The notes beneath the pieces are model-generated. The model was not told the origin of the DNA. It ran no database searches and saw only the letters and a program-made list of their open reading frames with translations. This document shows positions 7,458-15,636 of a DNA stretch of 64,000 nucleotides, piece by piece; positions within the stretch are counted from its first letter, which is position 1, and every line of letters starts with the position of its first letter. Position numbers and translations under genes: made by a program. Where the stretch lies: assembly GCF_000820145.1 (NCBI RefSeq), contig NZ_CDBW01000048.1, forward strand, positions 61,377-125,376. Reading direction: 5' to 3'. Source of the stretch: Aeromonas sobria (GTDB taxonomy: Bacteria > Pseudomonadota > Gammaproteobacteria > Enterobacterales > Aeromonadaceae).

Positions 7458-10400
7458 GTGGCGAACAGGAAGCCGAGCATAAAATCGGACATCACAAAGA
7501 AACTGGAATTCTGTCTCAAGGAACGGATCCTGATCATCGACGGTGCCATGGGCACCATGATCCAGGGCTACAAGCTGGGGGAGGCGGATTATCGCGGTGA
7601 GCGGTTTGCCGACTGGCATACCGACATCAAGGGCAACAACGATCTGCTGGTGCTGACCCGCCCTGCGGTGATCCGCGAGATCCACGATCAGTATTGCGCC
7701 GCCGGGGCCGATATCCTCGAGACCAACACCTTCAACGCCACTCGCATCGCCATGGCCGATTACGAGATGGAGGAGTTTTCGGCCGAGATCAACCGTGAAG
7801 CCGCCCGGCTGGCCCGCGCAGTGGCAGATGAGTGGACGGCAAAAGATCCCGCCAGGCCGCGTTTCGTCGCCGGGGTGTTGGGCCCCACCAACCGCACCTG
7901 CTCCATCTCGCCGGACGTCAACGATCCCGGCAAACGCAACGTCACCTATGACCAGCTGGTAGCGGCCTACACCGAATCGACCCACGCCCTGATCGAGGGC
8001 GGCGCCGACATCATTCTGATCGAGACCATTTTCGATACCCTCAACGCCAAGGCGGCCGCCTTCGCGGTGGAAGGGGTGTTCGAGGAGCTGGGCTACAGCC
8101 TGCCGGTGATGATCTCCGGCACCATTACCGACGCCTCCGGTCGCACCCTCTCCGGCCAGACCACCGAAGCCTTTTATCATTCTCTGCGCCACGTCAAACC
8201 AGTCTCGTTTGGCCTCAACTGCGCGCTCGGTCCTGACGAGCTGCGTCAGTATGTGGAGGAGCTGTCGCGGATCAGCGAAAGCCATGTCAGCGCCCACCCC
8301 AACGCCGGTCTGCCCAACGCCTTTGGCGAGTACGACCTCGATGCCGTCGAGATGGCGGCCCATATCCGCGAGTGGGCCCAAAGCGGCTTTCTCAACATGG
8401 TGGGCGGTTGCTGCGGCACCACCCCGACCCATATTCGCGCCATGGCCGATGCCGTGGCGGGTATCAAGCCGCGCGTTCTGCCCGAGCTGCCGGTGGCCTG
8501 CCGGTTGTCGGGCTTGGAGCCGCTGATCATTACCCCCGAATCCATGTTCGTGAACGTCGGGGAGCGTACCAACGTTACCGGTTCGGCCAAGTTCAAGCGG
8601 CTGATCAAGGAGGGGCTCTACGACGAGGCGCTGGATGTTGCCAAGCAGCAGGTTGAGAGCGGCGCCCAGATCATCGACATCAACATGGATGAGGGGATGC
8701 TGGACGCCGAAGCAGCCATGGTGCGCTTCTTGAACCTCATCGCCGGTGAGCCGGATATCGCCCGGGTGCCGGTGATGATCGACTCCTCCAAATGGGAGGT
8801 GCTGGAAGCGGGCCTCAAGTGCGTGCAGGGCAAGCCGGTGGTCAACTCCATCTCCATGAAGGAGGGGGAGGAGAAGTTCATCCAGCAGGCCAAACTGCTG
8901 CGCCGCTATGGCGCTGCCGTGATCGTGATGGCGTTTGATGAGGTAGGGCAGGCGGATACCCGCGCCCGCAAGTTCGAGATCTGCCAGCGCGCCTACCGCA
9001 TTCTGGTGGATCAGGTCGGTTTCCCGCCGGAAGATATCATCTTCGATCCCAACATCTTCGCGGTCGCCACTGGCATCGATGAGCACAACAACTACGCGGT
9101 GGATTTCATCGAGGCGGTGAAGGACATCAAGACCCATCTGCCTCACGCCATGATCTCCGGCGGCGTCTCCAACGTCTCCTTCTCGTTTCGTGGCAACGAG
9201 CCAGTGCGCGAAGCGATCCACGCGGTGTTCCTCTATCACGCCATCCAGAACGGCATGGACATGGGGATCGTCAACGCCGGTCAGCTCGCCATCTATGAAG
9301 ACATTCCGAAGGATCTGAAGGCGAAGGTCGAGGCGGTGGTACTCAACCTGAGTGACAGCGCCACCGAGGATCTGCTGGCCATCGCCGAGACCTATCGTGG
9401 TGCTGGCGCTCAGGCGGAGGATCCGCGGGATCAGGAGTGGCGCAGCTGGCCGGTGGGCAAACGGCTGGAGCATGCGCTGGTCAAGGGGATCACTGACTTC
9501 ATCGAAGAGGATACCGAACAGGCGCGGGCCGAGGCTGACAAGCCACTGCACGTCATCGAAGGGCCGCTGATGGATGGCATGAACGTGGTCGGTGATCTGT
9601 TTGGCGCGGGCAAGATGTTCCTGCCGCAGGTGGTCAAATCGGCGCGGGTAATGAAGCGGGCAGTCGCTTATCTGCAGCCCTATATCGAAGCTGAAAAACA
9701 GGGCAGTTACAGCAACGGCAAGATAGTGCTCGCCACCGTCAAAGGGGATGTGCACGACATCGGCAAGAACATCGTCGGGGTGGTGCTGCAGTGCAACAAC
9801 TACGAAATCGTCGATTTGGGCGTCATGGTCTCCTGCGAGACCATCCTCAAGACGGCGCGGGAAGTGGGGGCGGATATCATAGGTCTGTCGGGCCTGATCA
9901 CCCCGTCGCTGGATGAGATGGTGCACGTGGCCAAGGAGATGGAGCGTCAGGGCTTCAAGCTGCCGCTGTTGATCGGCGGTGCTACCACCTCCAAGGCCCA
10001 CACAGCGGTCAAGATCGAGCAAAACTACAGCGAACCCGTGGTCTATGTCTCCAACGCCTCTCGTGCGGTGGGGGTGGCCCAAAGCCTGCTCAACCCCGAG
10101 CTCAAGCCCGCCTTTGTCGCCCGTATCGACAAGGAGTACGAGATTGCCCGCGAGCAACATGCCCGCAAGCAACCCAGAGCCAGGCCAGTCAGCCTGGCTC
10201 ATGCCCGTGCCAACCGGCAGCAGCTGGACTGGGTCGGTTACCAGCCGCCCAAGCCTCGCGAGCCTGGGGTGCAAAAGTTCGAGAACGTGCCCATTTCGGT
10301 GCTGCGCCCCTACATCGACTGGACCCCGTTCTTCCTGAGCTGGGAGCTGGCGGGCAAGTATCCGCGCATCCTCGAGGACGAGATTATCGGCGAGGAGGCA

Positions 10401-11153
10401 ACCAAGCTGTTTGCCGATGCCAACGCCATGCTCGACCAGCTGGAGCAGGATGGGAGCGTGCGCTGCGCCGGTATTATCGGTCTGTTCCCGGCCAACACAG
10501 TGGGGGACAGCATAGAGGTCTACAGCGACGAGTCGCGCAGTGAAGTGAAGAAAGTGCTGCACCACCTGCGCCAGCAGAGCGAGAAGCAGGGCTTCCCCAA
10601 CTACTGTCTGGCGGACTATGTGGCGCCGAAAGAGAGCGGCAAGCCGGACTGGATCGGTGCCTTCGCGGTGACCGGCGGTATCGGTGAAGAGGCCATCGCC
10701 AATGCCTACAAGGCGGATCACGATGACTACAACGCCATCCTGATCCAGGCGGTGTGTGATCGCTTGGCAGAGGCCTTTGCCGAGTACCTGCACCAGCAGG
10801 TGCGCAAAGTGCATTGGGGTTATGTCCCCGATGAAGCGCTCTCTAACGAAGAGCTGATCCGCGAGAACTATCAGGGCATTCGTCCGGCCCCCGGTTATCC
10901 GGCCTGCCCGGAGCACACCGAGAAGGGCAGCATCTGGGAGTTGCTGGAGGTGGAGCAGGCCATTGGCATGACACTCACCGAGTCCTACGCCATGTGGCCG
11001 GGGGCGGCGGTGTCGGGCTGGTACTTCTCTCATCCCGAGAGCAAATACTTCGCGGTGGCGCAGATCCAGCAGGATCAGGTTGAGGATTACGCTGCCCGCA
11101 AGGGGATGACACTCGCAGAAGCAGAACGCTGGTTGGGGCCTAATCTGAGCTGA
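7458..11153 (+). CDS. metH: Cobalamin-dependent methionine synthase
   Basis: MetH moves a methyl group from 5-methyl-THF through cobalamin to homocysteine. From the GTG at 7458 the protein has 1231 residues, close to the E. coli length. Modules in order: homocysteine/zinc domain starting at ILIIDGAMGTMIQGYKLG, with zinc ligands in GLNCALG and GGCCGTTP; pterin-binding domain (VNVGERTNVTGSAKF); cap and cobalamin domain with DVHDIGKNIVGVVL, whose His is the lower axial ligand; and the C-terminal AdoMet reactivation domain (RPAPGYPACPEHTEK). The GTG is chosen because GAGGAG sits seven bases upstream and the upstream in-frame residues are not conserved-looking. Confidence 0.97.
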   Translation: MANRKPSIKSDITKKLEFCLKERILIIDGAMGTMIQGYKLGEADYRGERFADWHTDIKGNNDLLVLTRPAVIREIHDQYCAAGADILETNTFNATRIAMADYEMEEFSAEINREAARLARAVADEWTAKDPARPRFVAGVLGPTNRTCSISPDVNDPGKRNVTYDQLVAAYTESTHALIEGGADIILIETIFDTLNAKAAAFAVEGVFEELGYSLPVMISGTITDASGRTLSGQTTEAFYHSLRHVKPVSFGLNCALGPDELRQYVEELSRISESHVSAHPNAGLPNAFGEYDLDAVEMAAHIREWAQSGFLNMVGGCCGTTPTHIRAMADAVAGIKPRVLPELPVACRLSGLEPLIITPESMFVNVGERTNVTGSAKFKRLIKEGLYDEALDVAKQQVESGAQIIDINMDEGMLDAEAAMVRFLNLIAGEPDIARVPVMIDSSKWEVLEAGLKCVQGKPVVNSISMKEGEEKFIQQAKLLRRYGAAVIVMAFDEVGQADTRARKFEICQRAYRILVDQVGFPPEDIIFDPNIFAVATGIDEHNNYAVDFIEAVKDIKTHLPHAMISGGVSNVSFSFRGNEPVREAIHAVFLYHAIQNGMDMGIVNAGQLAIYEDIPKDLKAKVEAVVLNLSDSATEDLLAIAETYRGAGAQAEDPRDQEWRSWPVGKRLEHALVKGITDFIEEDTEQARAEADKPLHVIEGPLMDGMNVVGDLFGAGKMFLPQVVKSARVMKRAVAYLQPYIEAEKQGSYSNGKIVLATVKGDVHDIGKNIVGVVLQCNNYEIVDLGVMVSCETILKTAREVGADIIGLSGLITPSLDEMVHVAKEMERQGFKLPLLIGGATTSKAHTAVKIEQNYSEPVVYVSNASRAVGVAQSLLNPELKPAFVARIDKEYEIAREQHARKQPRARPVSLAHARANRQQLDWVGYQPPKPREPGVQKFENVPISVLRPYIDWTPFFLSWELAGKYPRILEDEIIGEEATKLFADANAMLDQLEQDGSVRCAGIIGLFPANTVGDSIEVYSDESRSEVKKVLHHLRQQSEKQGFPNYCLADYVAPKESGKPDWIGAFAVTGGIGEEAIANAYKADHDDYNAILIQAVCDRLAEAFAEYLHQQVRKVHWGYVPDEALSNEELIRENYQGIRPAPGYPACPEHTEKGSIWELLEVEQAIGMTLTESYAMWPGAAVSGWYFSHPESKYFAVAQIQQDQVEDYAARKGMTLAEAERWLGPNLS

Positions 11154-11193
11154 ATCGCGATTCTCGACGTGTCACAGGTTGATCTTTGACAAC

Positions 11194-11244
11194 AAACGGC
11201 GGCATCCTTGCACTGGTTTGATGAGCCGCATGGAGCCGCCGTTT
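11194..11244 (+). terminator. Long-loop inverted repeat after metH
   Basis: AAACGGCGGC (11194-11203) and GCCGCCGTTT (11235-11244) form a perfect ten-base stem with a 31-base loop. It could be the metH terminator, though only TTT follows the stem. Confidence 0.4.
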
Positions 11245-11319
11245 GCCGTGTTGGTAACTCTCATTTGGCAGCGCGCTGTTTCGTGTGGTTTGTCTTGTTG
11301 TCAGGAGAAACAATTGGCG

Positions 11320-11347
11320 TTGTCTTGGCGCTGTGGCACCTTATACT
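11320..11347 (+). promoter_or_regulatory. Putative rimK promoter
   Basis: TTGTCT, 16 bp spacer, TATACT, ending 45 bp before the rimK ATG. A good sigma-70 match for the -10. Confidence 0.5.
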
Positions 11348-11392
11348 CTCCCGCCCCAACCTGCCCAGGCGTTGCCTTCTAGCGGAATTTTC

Positions 11393-12289
11393 ATGAAGAT
11401 TGCCATTTTATCCCGTGAGCCGAAAAACTATTCCACCCGCCGTCTGGTCGAGGTGGCGCAGGCGCGTGGCCATCAGGTCGAGGTGCTCGACACCCTGCGC
11501 TGCTATATGAATATTGCTTCCCACAACCCTTCGATCCATTACGAGGGCGGGGAGCTGGAAAGTTATGATGCGGTGATCCCCCGTATCGGGGCCAGCATCA
11601 CTTTTTATGGCACCGCCGTACTGCGCCAGTTCGAGATGATGAACACCATGGCCCTCAACAGCTCGGTGGCCATCAGTCGCTCCCGCGACAAGCTGCGTGC
11701 CATGCAGCTGCTCTCCCGCCATGGTATCGGCCTGCCCATCACCGGCTATGCCCACAGCACCCACGATGTGCCCGACCTCATCACCATGGTGGGCGGGGCG
11801 CCGCTGGTGGTGAAGCTGCTGGAGGGAACCCAGGGGATCGGTGTGGTGCTCTGCGAGACCCAGAAGGCCGCCGAGAGCGTGATCGAGGCCTTTATCCAGA
11901 CCAATAACAACATTCTGGTGCAGGAGTATATTCGCGAGGCCAATGGCGCCGACATCCGCTGTCTGGTGGTCAACGGCAAGGTGGTTGCTGCCATGCGCCG
12001 TCAGGCCCAGCCGGGGGAGTTTCGCTCCAACCTGCACCGTGGCGGCACCGCCGAGGCGATCAAGATCACCCCGGAAGAGCGCGCCACCGCCGTGCAGGCC
12101 GCCAAGATCATGGGGCTGGATGTGGCAGGGGTGGATATTCTGCGCAGTGCCCGCGGCCCGTTGGTACTGGAGGTGAACTCCTCCCCCGGCCTGCAAGGGG
12201 TGGAAGCTGCCTCCGGCAAGGATGTGGCTGGCAAGATCATCGAGTTCCTCGAACTCAAGGCGAGCCGCAAGAACAAACCGGCGGAGTGA
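11393..12289 (+). CDS. rimK: Ribosomal protein S6 glutamate ligase RimK
   Basis: 298 residues, near the E. coli length of 300. RimK is an ATP-grasp ligase that adds glutamates to the C-terminus of ribosomal protein S6. MKIAILSREPKNYSTRRLVE is the typical start; PLVVKLLEGTQGIGVVLCE and NILVQEYIREANGADIRCLV are ATP-grasp motifs; the DVAGVDILRS and LEVNSSPGLQGVE segments carry metal-binding residues. An in-frame extension to 11285 is not conserved-looking. A probable promoter lies at 11320-11347 and a hairpin follows the gene. Confidence 0.95.
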   Translation: MKIAILSREPKNYSTRRLVEVAQARGHQVEVLDTLRCYMNIASHNPSIHYEGGELESYDAVIPRIGASITFYGTAVLRQFEMMNTMALNSSVAISRSRDKLRAMQLLSRHGIGLPITGYAHSTHDVPDLITMVGGAPLVVKLLEGTQGIGVVLCETQKAAESVIEAFIQTNNNILVQEYIREANGADIRCLVVNGKVVAAMRRQAQPGEFRSNLHRGGTAEAIKITPEERATAVQAAKIMGLDVAGVDILRSARGPLVLEVNSSPGLQGVEAASGKDVAGKIIEFLELKASRKNKPAE

Positions 12290-12316
12290 GCCTCGGGCTT
12301 GCATCCGTCAGATAAA

Positions 12317-12345
12317 AACAGGGCGCCCTCGGGCGCCTTGTTGCT
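12317..12345 (+). terminator. Probable rimK terminator
   Basis: AGGGCGCCC-TC-GGGCGCCTT, a strong GC stem with one mismatch, followed by TTGTTGCT, starting 28 bp after the rimK stop. Confidence 0.55.
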
Positions 12346-12376
12346 ATCTGGCTGGTTGGCTCGCGGTAACACAGCG

Positions 12377-12410
12377 CCCTCACCCTAACCCTCTCCCAAA
12401 GGGAGAGGGA
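12377..12410. repeat. Intergenic palindromic repeat, copy 1
   Basis: CCCTCACCCTAACCCTCTCC followed by CAAAGGGAGAGGGA. The core CCCTCTCCC-AAA-GGGAGAGGG is a near-perfect hairpin. A second copy in the opposite orientation lies at 23326-23362. This resembles a repeat family scattered through many proteobacterial genomes. Here it overlaps the 3' end of the histidine kinase gene and supplies its last codons. Confidence 0.75.
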
Positions 12411-13629
12411 ACTGTTCGGCGGTGATCATCGCCAGCCGGGCGCTGAAAATTCCGTCCTCCAGCCGTGTCTCTATCTGCCAGCCCAGCTTCTCGCAGATGC
12501 GCTGGATGATGGTAAGGCCGCAGCCGTAGCCGAGGATCTGATCCGGCGCCGCCGCCGTCGGGTTGCTGATGGTGAGCACCGGGCCACACAGCTCGATCTC
12601 GATATGTCCGTCGGCATAGCTCAAGGCATTTTTCAGCAGGTTGCCGAGCGCGATGGCGAGCAGCGAGAGGGGGGCGTTTACTTCGCTGCTCTCGTCCAGG
12701 GTGAGACGGATATCGAGCGCCTCCCGCTGCAGCAGCGGGGCGAGGCGGGCCAGCTCCTGACGGATCAGCGGGGTGACCTGTTGCAGCGGTCGCTCCACCG
12801 CCTCCTTGCGGCCCAGCAGCAGGAAGGTCTCGGTGAGCAGCGCCATCTCGTCGGCGGCGACACGGATGCGGTTGGTGGCGCGGGCGGCTGGCGCGGGCAG
12901 ATCCGTCACCTTGCCGAGCAGGGCGGCCGAGCCCTGGATCACCATGTTGGGGGTGCGCAGCTCGTGGCTGGCGAAGCGGCTGAACTCCTGTTCGCGGGCG
13001 AACACCGCGCTCACCTCCTGCTTGCCGGCCAGCAGCGCCAGCTCGATATCCCGCAGCTCCTGCCAGGGGGCGTCGGGCTCGAAGTCCGCCTGATCCGGGG
13101 TGAGGTGGGCGACCCTGTGTTGCAGCCGTTGCAGCGGCCCGGTGATATGGCGCACCAGCCAGATGCCGAAGCCCAGCGAACTGAGCAGCAGCGCCAGCCC
13201 GATCAGCCGGGTCGCCAGATGCAGCTTGTCTTCATAAGGGTCGAGGTAGTCATCGGCGTCATCGTTGAACACCAGATAGAGCAGTCCCTCGCCGGAAGGG
13301 TGACGGGCCACCAGAAAGTGTTTGTCCTCCTTGCCCAGCTGATGCTCGAAAAAGCCCGGGATCTGGTACGGTTTCAGCCACTTCGGCAGGCGACCCGCCT
13401 CGGTCCAGTAGCTGGAGAACTGTCTGGGGCTCGGGGCCGCCGCCGCCGGGCCGAGCCGCAGCCAGTCATCGCTGTAGCGGGTCACTTCCGCCTCCAGCCA
13501 GTGGCGCAGGCTCAGCTCCTCCATCTTGTCTTCGGCCACCAGCATCAGGCCGGAGAGCAGGATCAGCAGCACCACCCCGGCGCCGCCGAGCGCCATGATC
13601 AGGCGGCGACGCAGGCTCGGCAGACTCAT
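12385..13629 (-). CDS. Sensor histidine kinase
   Basis: 414 residues. Membrane spans at about 12-31 and 141-160 enclose a roughly 110-residue periplasmic sensor domain. A HAMP-like linker follows, then the H-box FSRFASHELRTP with phospho-acceptor His222, the N-box GNLLKNALSYADG, and a G-box GYGCGLTIIQRI. The gene starts within the end of the response-regulator gene (ATGA overlap), so the pair is one operon. The stimulus is unknown. The last residues, PLPLGEG, are encoded by an intergenic palindromic repeat (12377-12410), so the natural C-terminus has probably been replaced by read-through into that element. Confidence 0.93.
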   Translation of the reverse strand: MSLPSLRRRLIMALGGAGVVLLILLSGLMLVAEDKMEELSLRHWLEAEVTRYSDDWLRLGPAAAAPSPRQFSSYWTEAGRLPKWLKPYQIPGFFEHQLGKEDKHFLVARHPSGEGLLYLVFNDDADDYLDPYEDKLHLATRLIGLALLLSSLGFGIWLVRHITGPLQRLQHRVAHLTPDQADFEPDAPWQELRDIELALLAGKQEVSAVFAREQEFSRFASHELRTPNMVIQGSAALLGKVTDLPAPAARATNRIRVAADEMALLTETFLLLGRKEAVERPLQQVTPLIRQELARLAPLLQREALDIRLTLDESSEVNAPLSLLAIALGNLLKNALSYADGHIEIELCGPVLTISNPTAAAPDQILGYGCGLTIIQRICEKLGWQIETRLEDGIFSARLAMITAEQFPLPLGEG

Positions 13630-14294
13630 GCGCTCACCAGTCGGTAGCCCTGACCGTGCAGGGTCTCGAGCATGGGAGTGGGGAAGGGCTTGTCCAGCGC
13701 GTTGCGCAGGGCGTAGATGTGGCTGCGCAGGGCATCGGAGTCGGGCTCCTCATCCCCCCAGACGGTGTCGAGTACCTCCTGACGGCTGACGATGGCGGGA
13801 GCGCGGCGGGCCAGCAGCGCGAGGATCTGGAACGGGATCTTGCCGAGCTTGAGGGGCTCACCGGCGCGGGTGGCGCGACCGCTGGCGACATCGACCGTCA
13901 GATCGCCAACGCTGATGGCCCCCACATCGCCGCGCGGGCCGCGCAGACTGAGGGCTTGCAGCCGCACCTCCAGCTCCTCCATAGCGAACGGCTTGACCAG
14001 ATAGTCATCCCCTCCCGCCTTGAAGCCTGCCAGCTTGTCTTCCAGGCTGTCGCGGGCGGTGAGAAACAGTACTGGGGTCGGGATCCCCTGCTCCCGCAGG
14101 CGGGCCACAGTGCTGAGGCCATCGAGGCGCGGCATCATGACGTCCATGATGATGACGTCGAAACGCTGTTCCTCCAGCAGTTGCAGCGCCGCCTGACCGT
14201 GATAGGCACAATCGAGGCGGTGACCGGCCAGCTCCAGATAATCCATGATGGTTTCCGCCACCTGAGGATTGTCTTCCACTACCAAAATCTTCAT
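13626..14294 (-). CDS. OmpR/PhoB-family response regulator
   Basis: 222 residues. The receiver domain (1-115) has acidic pocket VVEDN, phosphorylation site Asp51 in IIMDVMMPRLDG, conserved Thr in LFLTARD and Lys in YLVKPFA. The C-terminal winged-helix domain includes LKLGKIPFQILALLARR and DSDALRSHIYALRNALDKP. It is the first gene of the pair with the kinase at 12385-13629. The divergent gene at 14383 encodes a small exported protein that could be a target, as QseB/PmrA-type regulators often sit beside such genes; this is inference. Confidence 0.94.
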   Translation of the reverse strand: MKILVVEDNPQVAETIMDYLELAGHRLDCAYHGQAALQLLEEQRFDVIIMDVMMPRLDGLSTVARLREQGIPTPVLFLTARDSLEDKLAGFKAGGDDYLVKPFAMEELEVRLQALSLRGPRGDVGAISVGDLTVDVASGRATRAGEPLKLGKIPFQILALLARRAPAIVSRQEVLDTVWGDEEPDSDALRSHIYALRNALDKPFPTPMLETLHGQGYRLVSA

Positions 14295-14382
14295 GCTTTG
14301 CTCTCCTGGTTGGCGAGCGCTTCACGCTCTTTTCACACCGGATACGGCATCCTGTTTGCCAGTGTAACCCCGAGGATCCCTG

Positions 14383-14805
14383 ATGAAGAAGTCTCTCTGC
14401 GCTCTCCTGTTGCTGATTTTGTTGCCACTTGGCACCGCACAGGCGACCGAATTCAAGCTGACCGGCCGCACCACCTGGCAGCTTGGCCAGCTGATGGTCA
14501 ACGGCATGCCGTTCGTGATCGACGACCAGACCCGCTTCAAGGATTGGCTCAACGAGGATGATCTCGGTGGCACCTGGGTCGAGATGAAGGGGGTGGTGGA
14601 AAATGGCGTGCGCTATGTGCGCAAGGTCGAGGCGCTCGACGAAGATGACAAGGGCGAGATGGATCTGGAAGGGCCGGTCGAACGTGGGCGGATCTGGGGC
14701 TACACCACCTCGGACAATAGTCTGGCCCCGTTTGAAGGGCGCTGGCTCGAGCTGGAGTGCAAGTTTGACGGCATGCGCCTGAGCCGCTGCCGCGAGGATG
14801 ACTGA
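14383..14805 (+). CDS. Small exported protein next to the two-component system
   Basis: 140 residues with a classical signal peptide (MKKSLCALLLLILLPLGTAQA, cleavage after AQA). The mature part has short beta-rich motifs (LTGRTTWQLGQLMVNGMPF, GTWVEMKGVVENG) reminiscent of DUF5666/OB-fold periplasmic proteins, and one cysteine pair (LECKFDGMRLSRC). The function is unknown. It is transcribed away from the response regulator and ends at its own terminator. The downstream gene at 14893 encodes another exported protein of similar style. Confidence 0.8.
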   Translation: MKKSLCALLLLILLPLGTAQATEFKLTGRTTWQLGQLMVNGMPFVIDDQTRFKDWLNEDDLGGTWVEMKGVVENGVRYVRKVEALDEDDKGEMDLEGPVERGRIWGYTTSDNSLAPFEGRWLELECKFDGMRLSRCREDD

Positions 14806-14843
14806 TCCGATCTGCCCTGACGAATTCGCAATGACACCGAATG

Positions 14844-14877
14844 AAGCCCATGCTTGTCCAGCATGGGCTTTTTTGTT
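14844..14877 (+). terminator. Rho-independent terminator
   Basis: AAGCCCATGC-TTGTCCA-GCATGGGCTT then TTTTGTT: a perfect ten-base stem between the two exported-protein genes. Confidence 0.88.
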
Positions 14878-14892
14878 CAGGGACGAACCAGG

Positions 14893-15378
14893 ATGGAACA
14901 AGCGAGAAAATGGTGTGCATGGATGCTGGGAGTGCCGCTCTGGGCGGCGCAGGCGGGAGCCGACGAATTGTGGCTGGTGGAGCTGGAGCACAGCGATGGC
15001 ATCCGCCTGCAATTTCAGGGGGCCGAGGTGGAGCAGGGCAGTGCTGCCGTCTGGCGGCAGGGAGTGGTTTGGGATCAGCCGCTTAAACCGGGCGACCGCC
15101 TCGCCCTGCTGGTGGCCGACGGGGTTGCTACTAGGATCGAGCTGCTGGCTGCCAGATCGCCACTGGCCAATCAGCCCTGGCAGCGGGCGCAAGATCGCCT
15201 GCAATCCTTCGATGATCGGCAACTCACGCTGGCAACCTTGGGCACAGTGCCACTCAATGCTGAGGTGCGCTGGGTTAACGGTTCGGCCGCCGATCTGCAT
15301 GTCGGGAGCGAGCTGGTGTTGATCCGTTCTGCGGATGGAATATTGCAGGGAATTGAAGTTATCAATCCGGAAGAGTAA
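14893..15378 (+). CDS. Exported hypothetical protein
   Basis: 161 residues from the ATG at 14893. The N-terminus MEQARKWCAWMLGVPLWAAQ is a plausible signal peptide. The mature part consists of short repeats that look like beta-barrel or OB-type strands (KPGDRLALLVADG, TLATLGTVPLNAEVRWVNG). No ribosome-binding site is strong, and a TTG at 14854 inside the preceding terminator is a poorer alternative. I do not recognise a family. It shares style and neighbourhood with the gene at 14383 and may belong to the same regulon. Confidence 0.6.
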   Translation: MEQARKWCAWMLGVPLWAAQAGADELWLVELEHSDGIRLQFQGAEVEQGSAAVWRQGVVWDQPLKPGDRLALLVADGVATRIELLAARSPLANQPWQRAQDRLQSFDDRQLTLATLGTVPLNAEVRWVNGSAADLHVGSELVLIRSADGILQGIEVINPEE

Positions 15379-15410
15379 TTCAGTATCTCCTTATTTAATA
15401 AAGGCTCACC

Positions 15411-15448
15411 ATGTTATTGCAGGCATTAAATAATTTCTGCAATAACAT
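15411..15448. repeat. Perfect 12-bp inverted repeat upstream of the toxin gene
   Basis: ATGTTATTGCAG (15411-15422) and CTGCAATAACAT (15437-15448) with a 14-base AT-rich loop, in a 258-bp AT-rich gap. It is either the terminator of the gene before it or an operator for the aerolysin gene that starts 190 bp later. Confidence 0.6.
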
Positions 15449-15636
15449 TTATAATCTATTCATCAGTAAAGTCATCACTCTAATTATTTTCCTCGCTCAC
15501 CATTATTTTGTTTGTCATTGATGAGTTTTGGTGTTTTATTTTATTTTGTGTCAGGTTTTTTCGGAGTTCATCCCTGTCAAATGAAAAAGGATATTTCTAC
15601 ACAATAACAATTATCGTATGTCTGAAAGAGGGATAA

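Noticed and set aside
7425..11033. A 1202-codon open frame on the minus strand of metH
   Set aside because: Antisense to a complete MetH. High third-position GC keeps stops out of the opposite strand, and the translation is rich in His, Gln, Gly and Arg without any domain.
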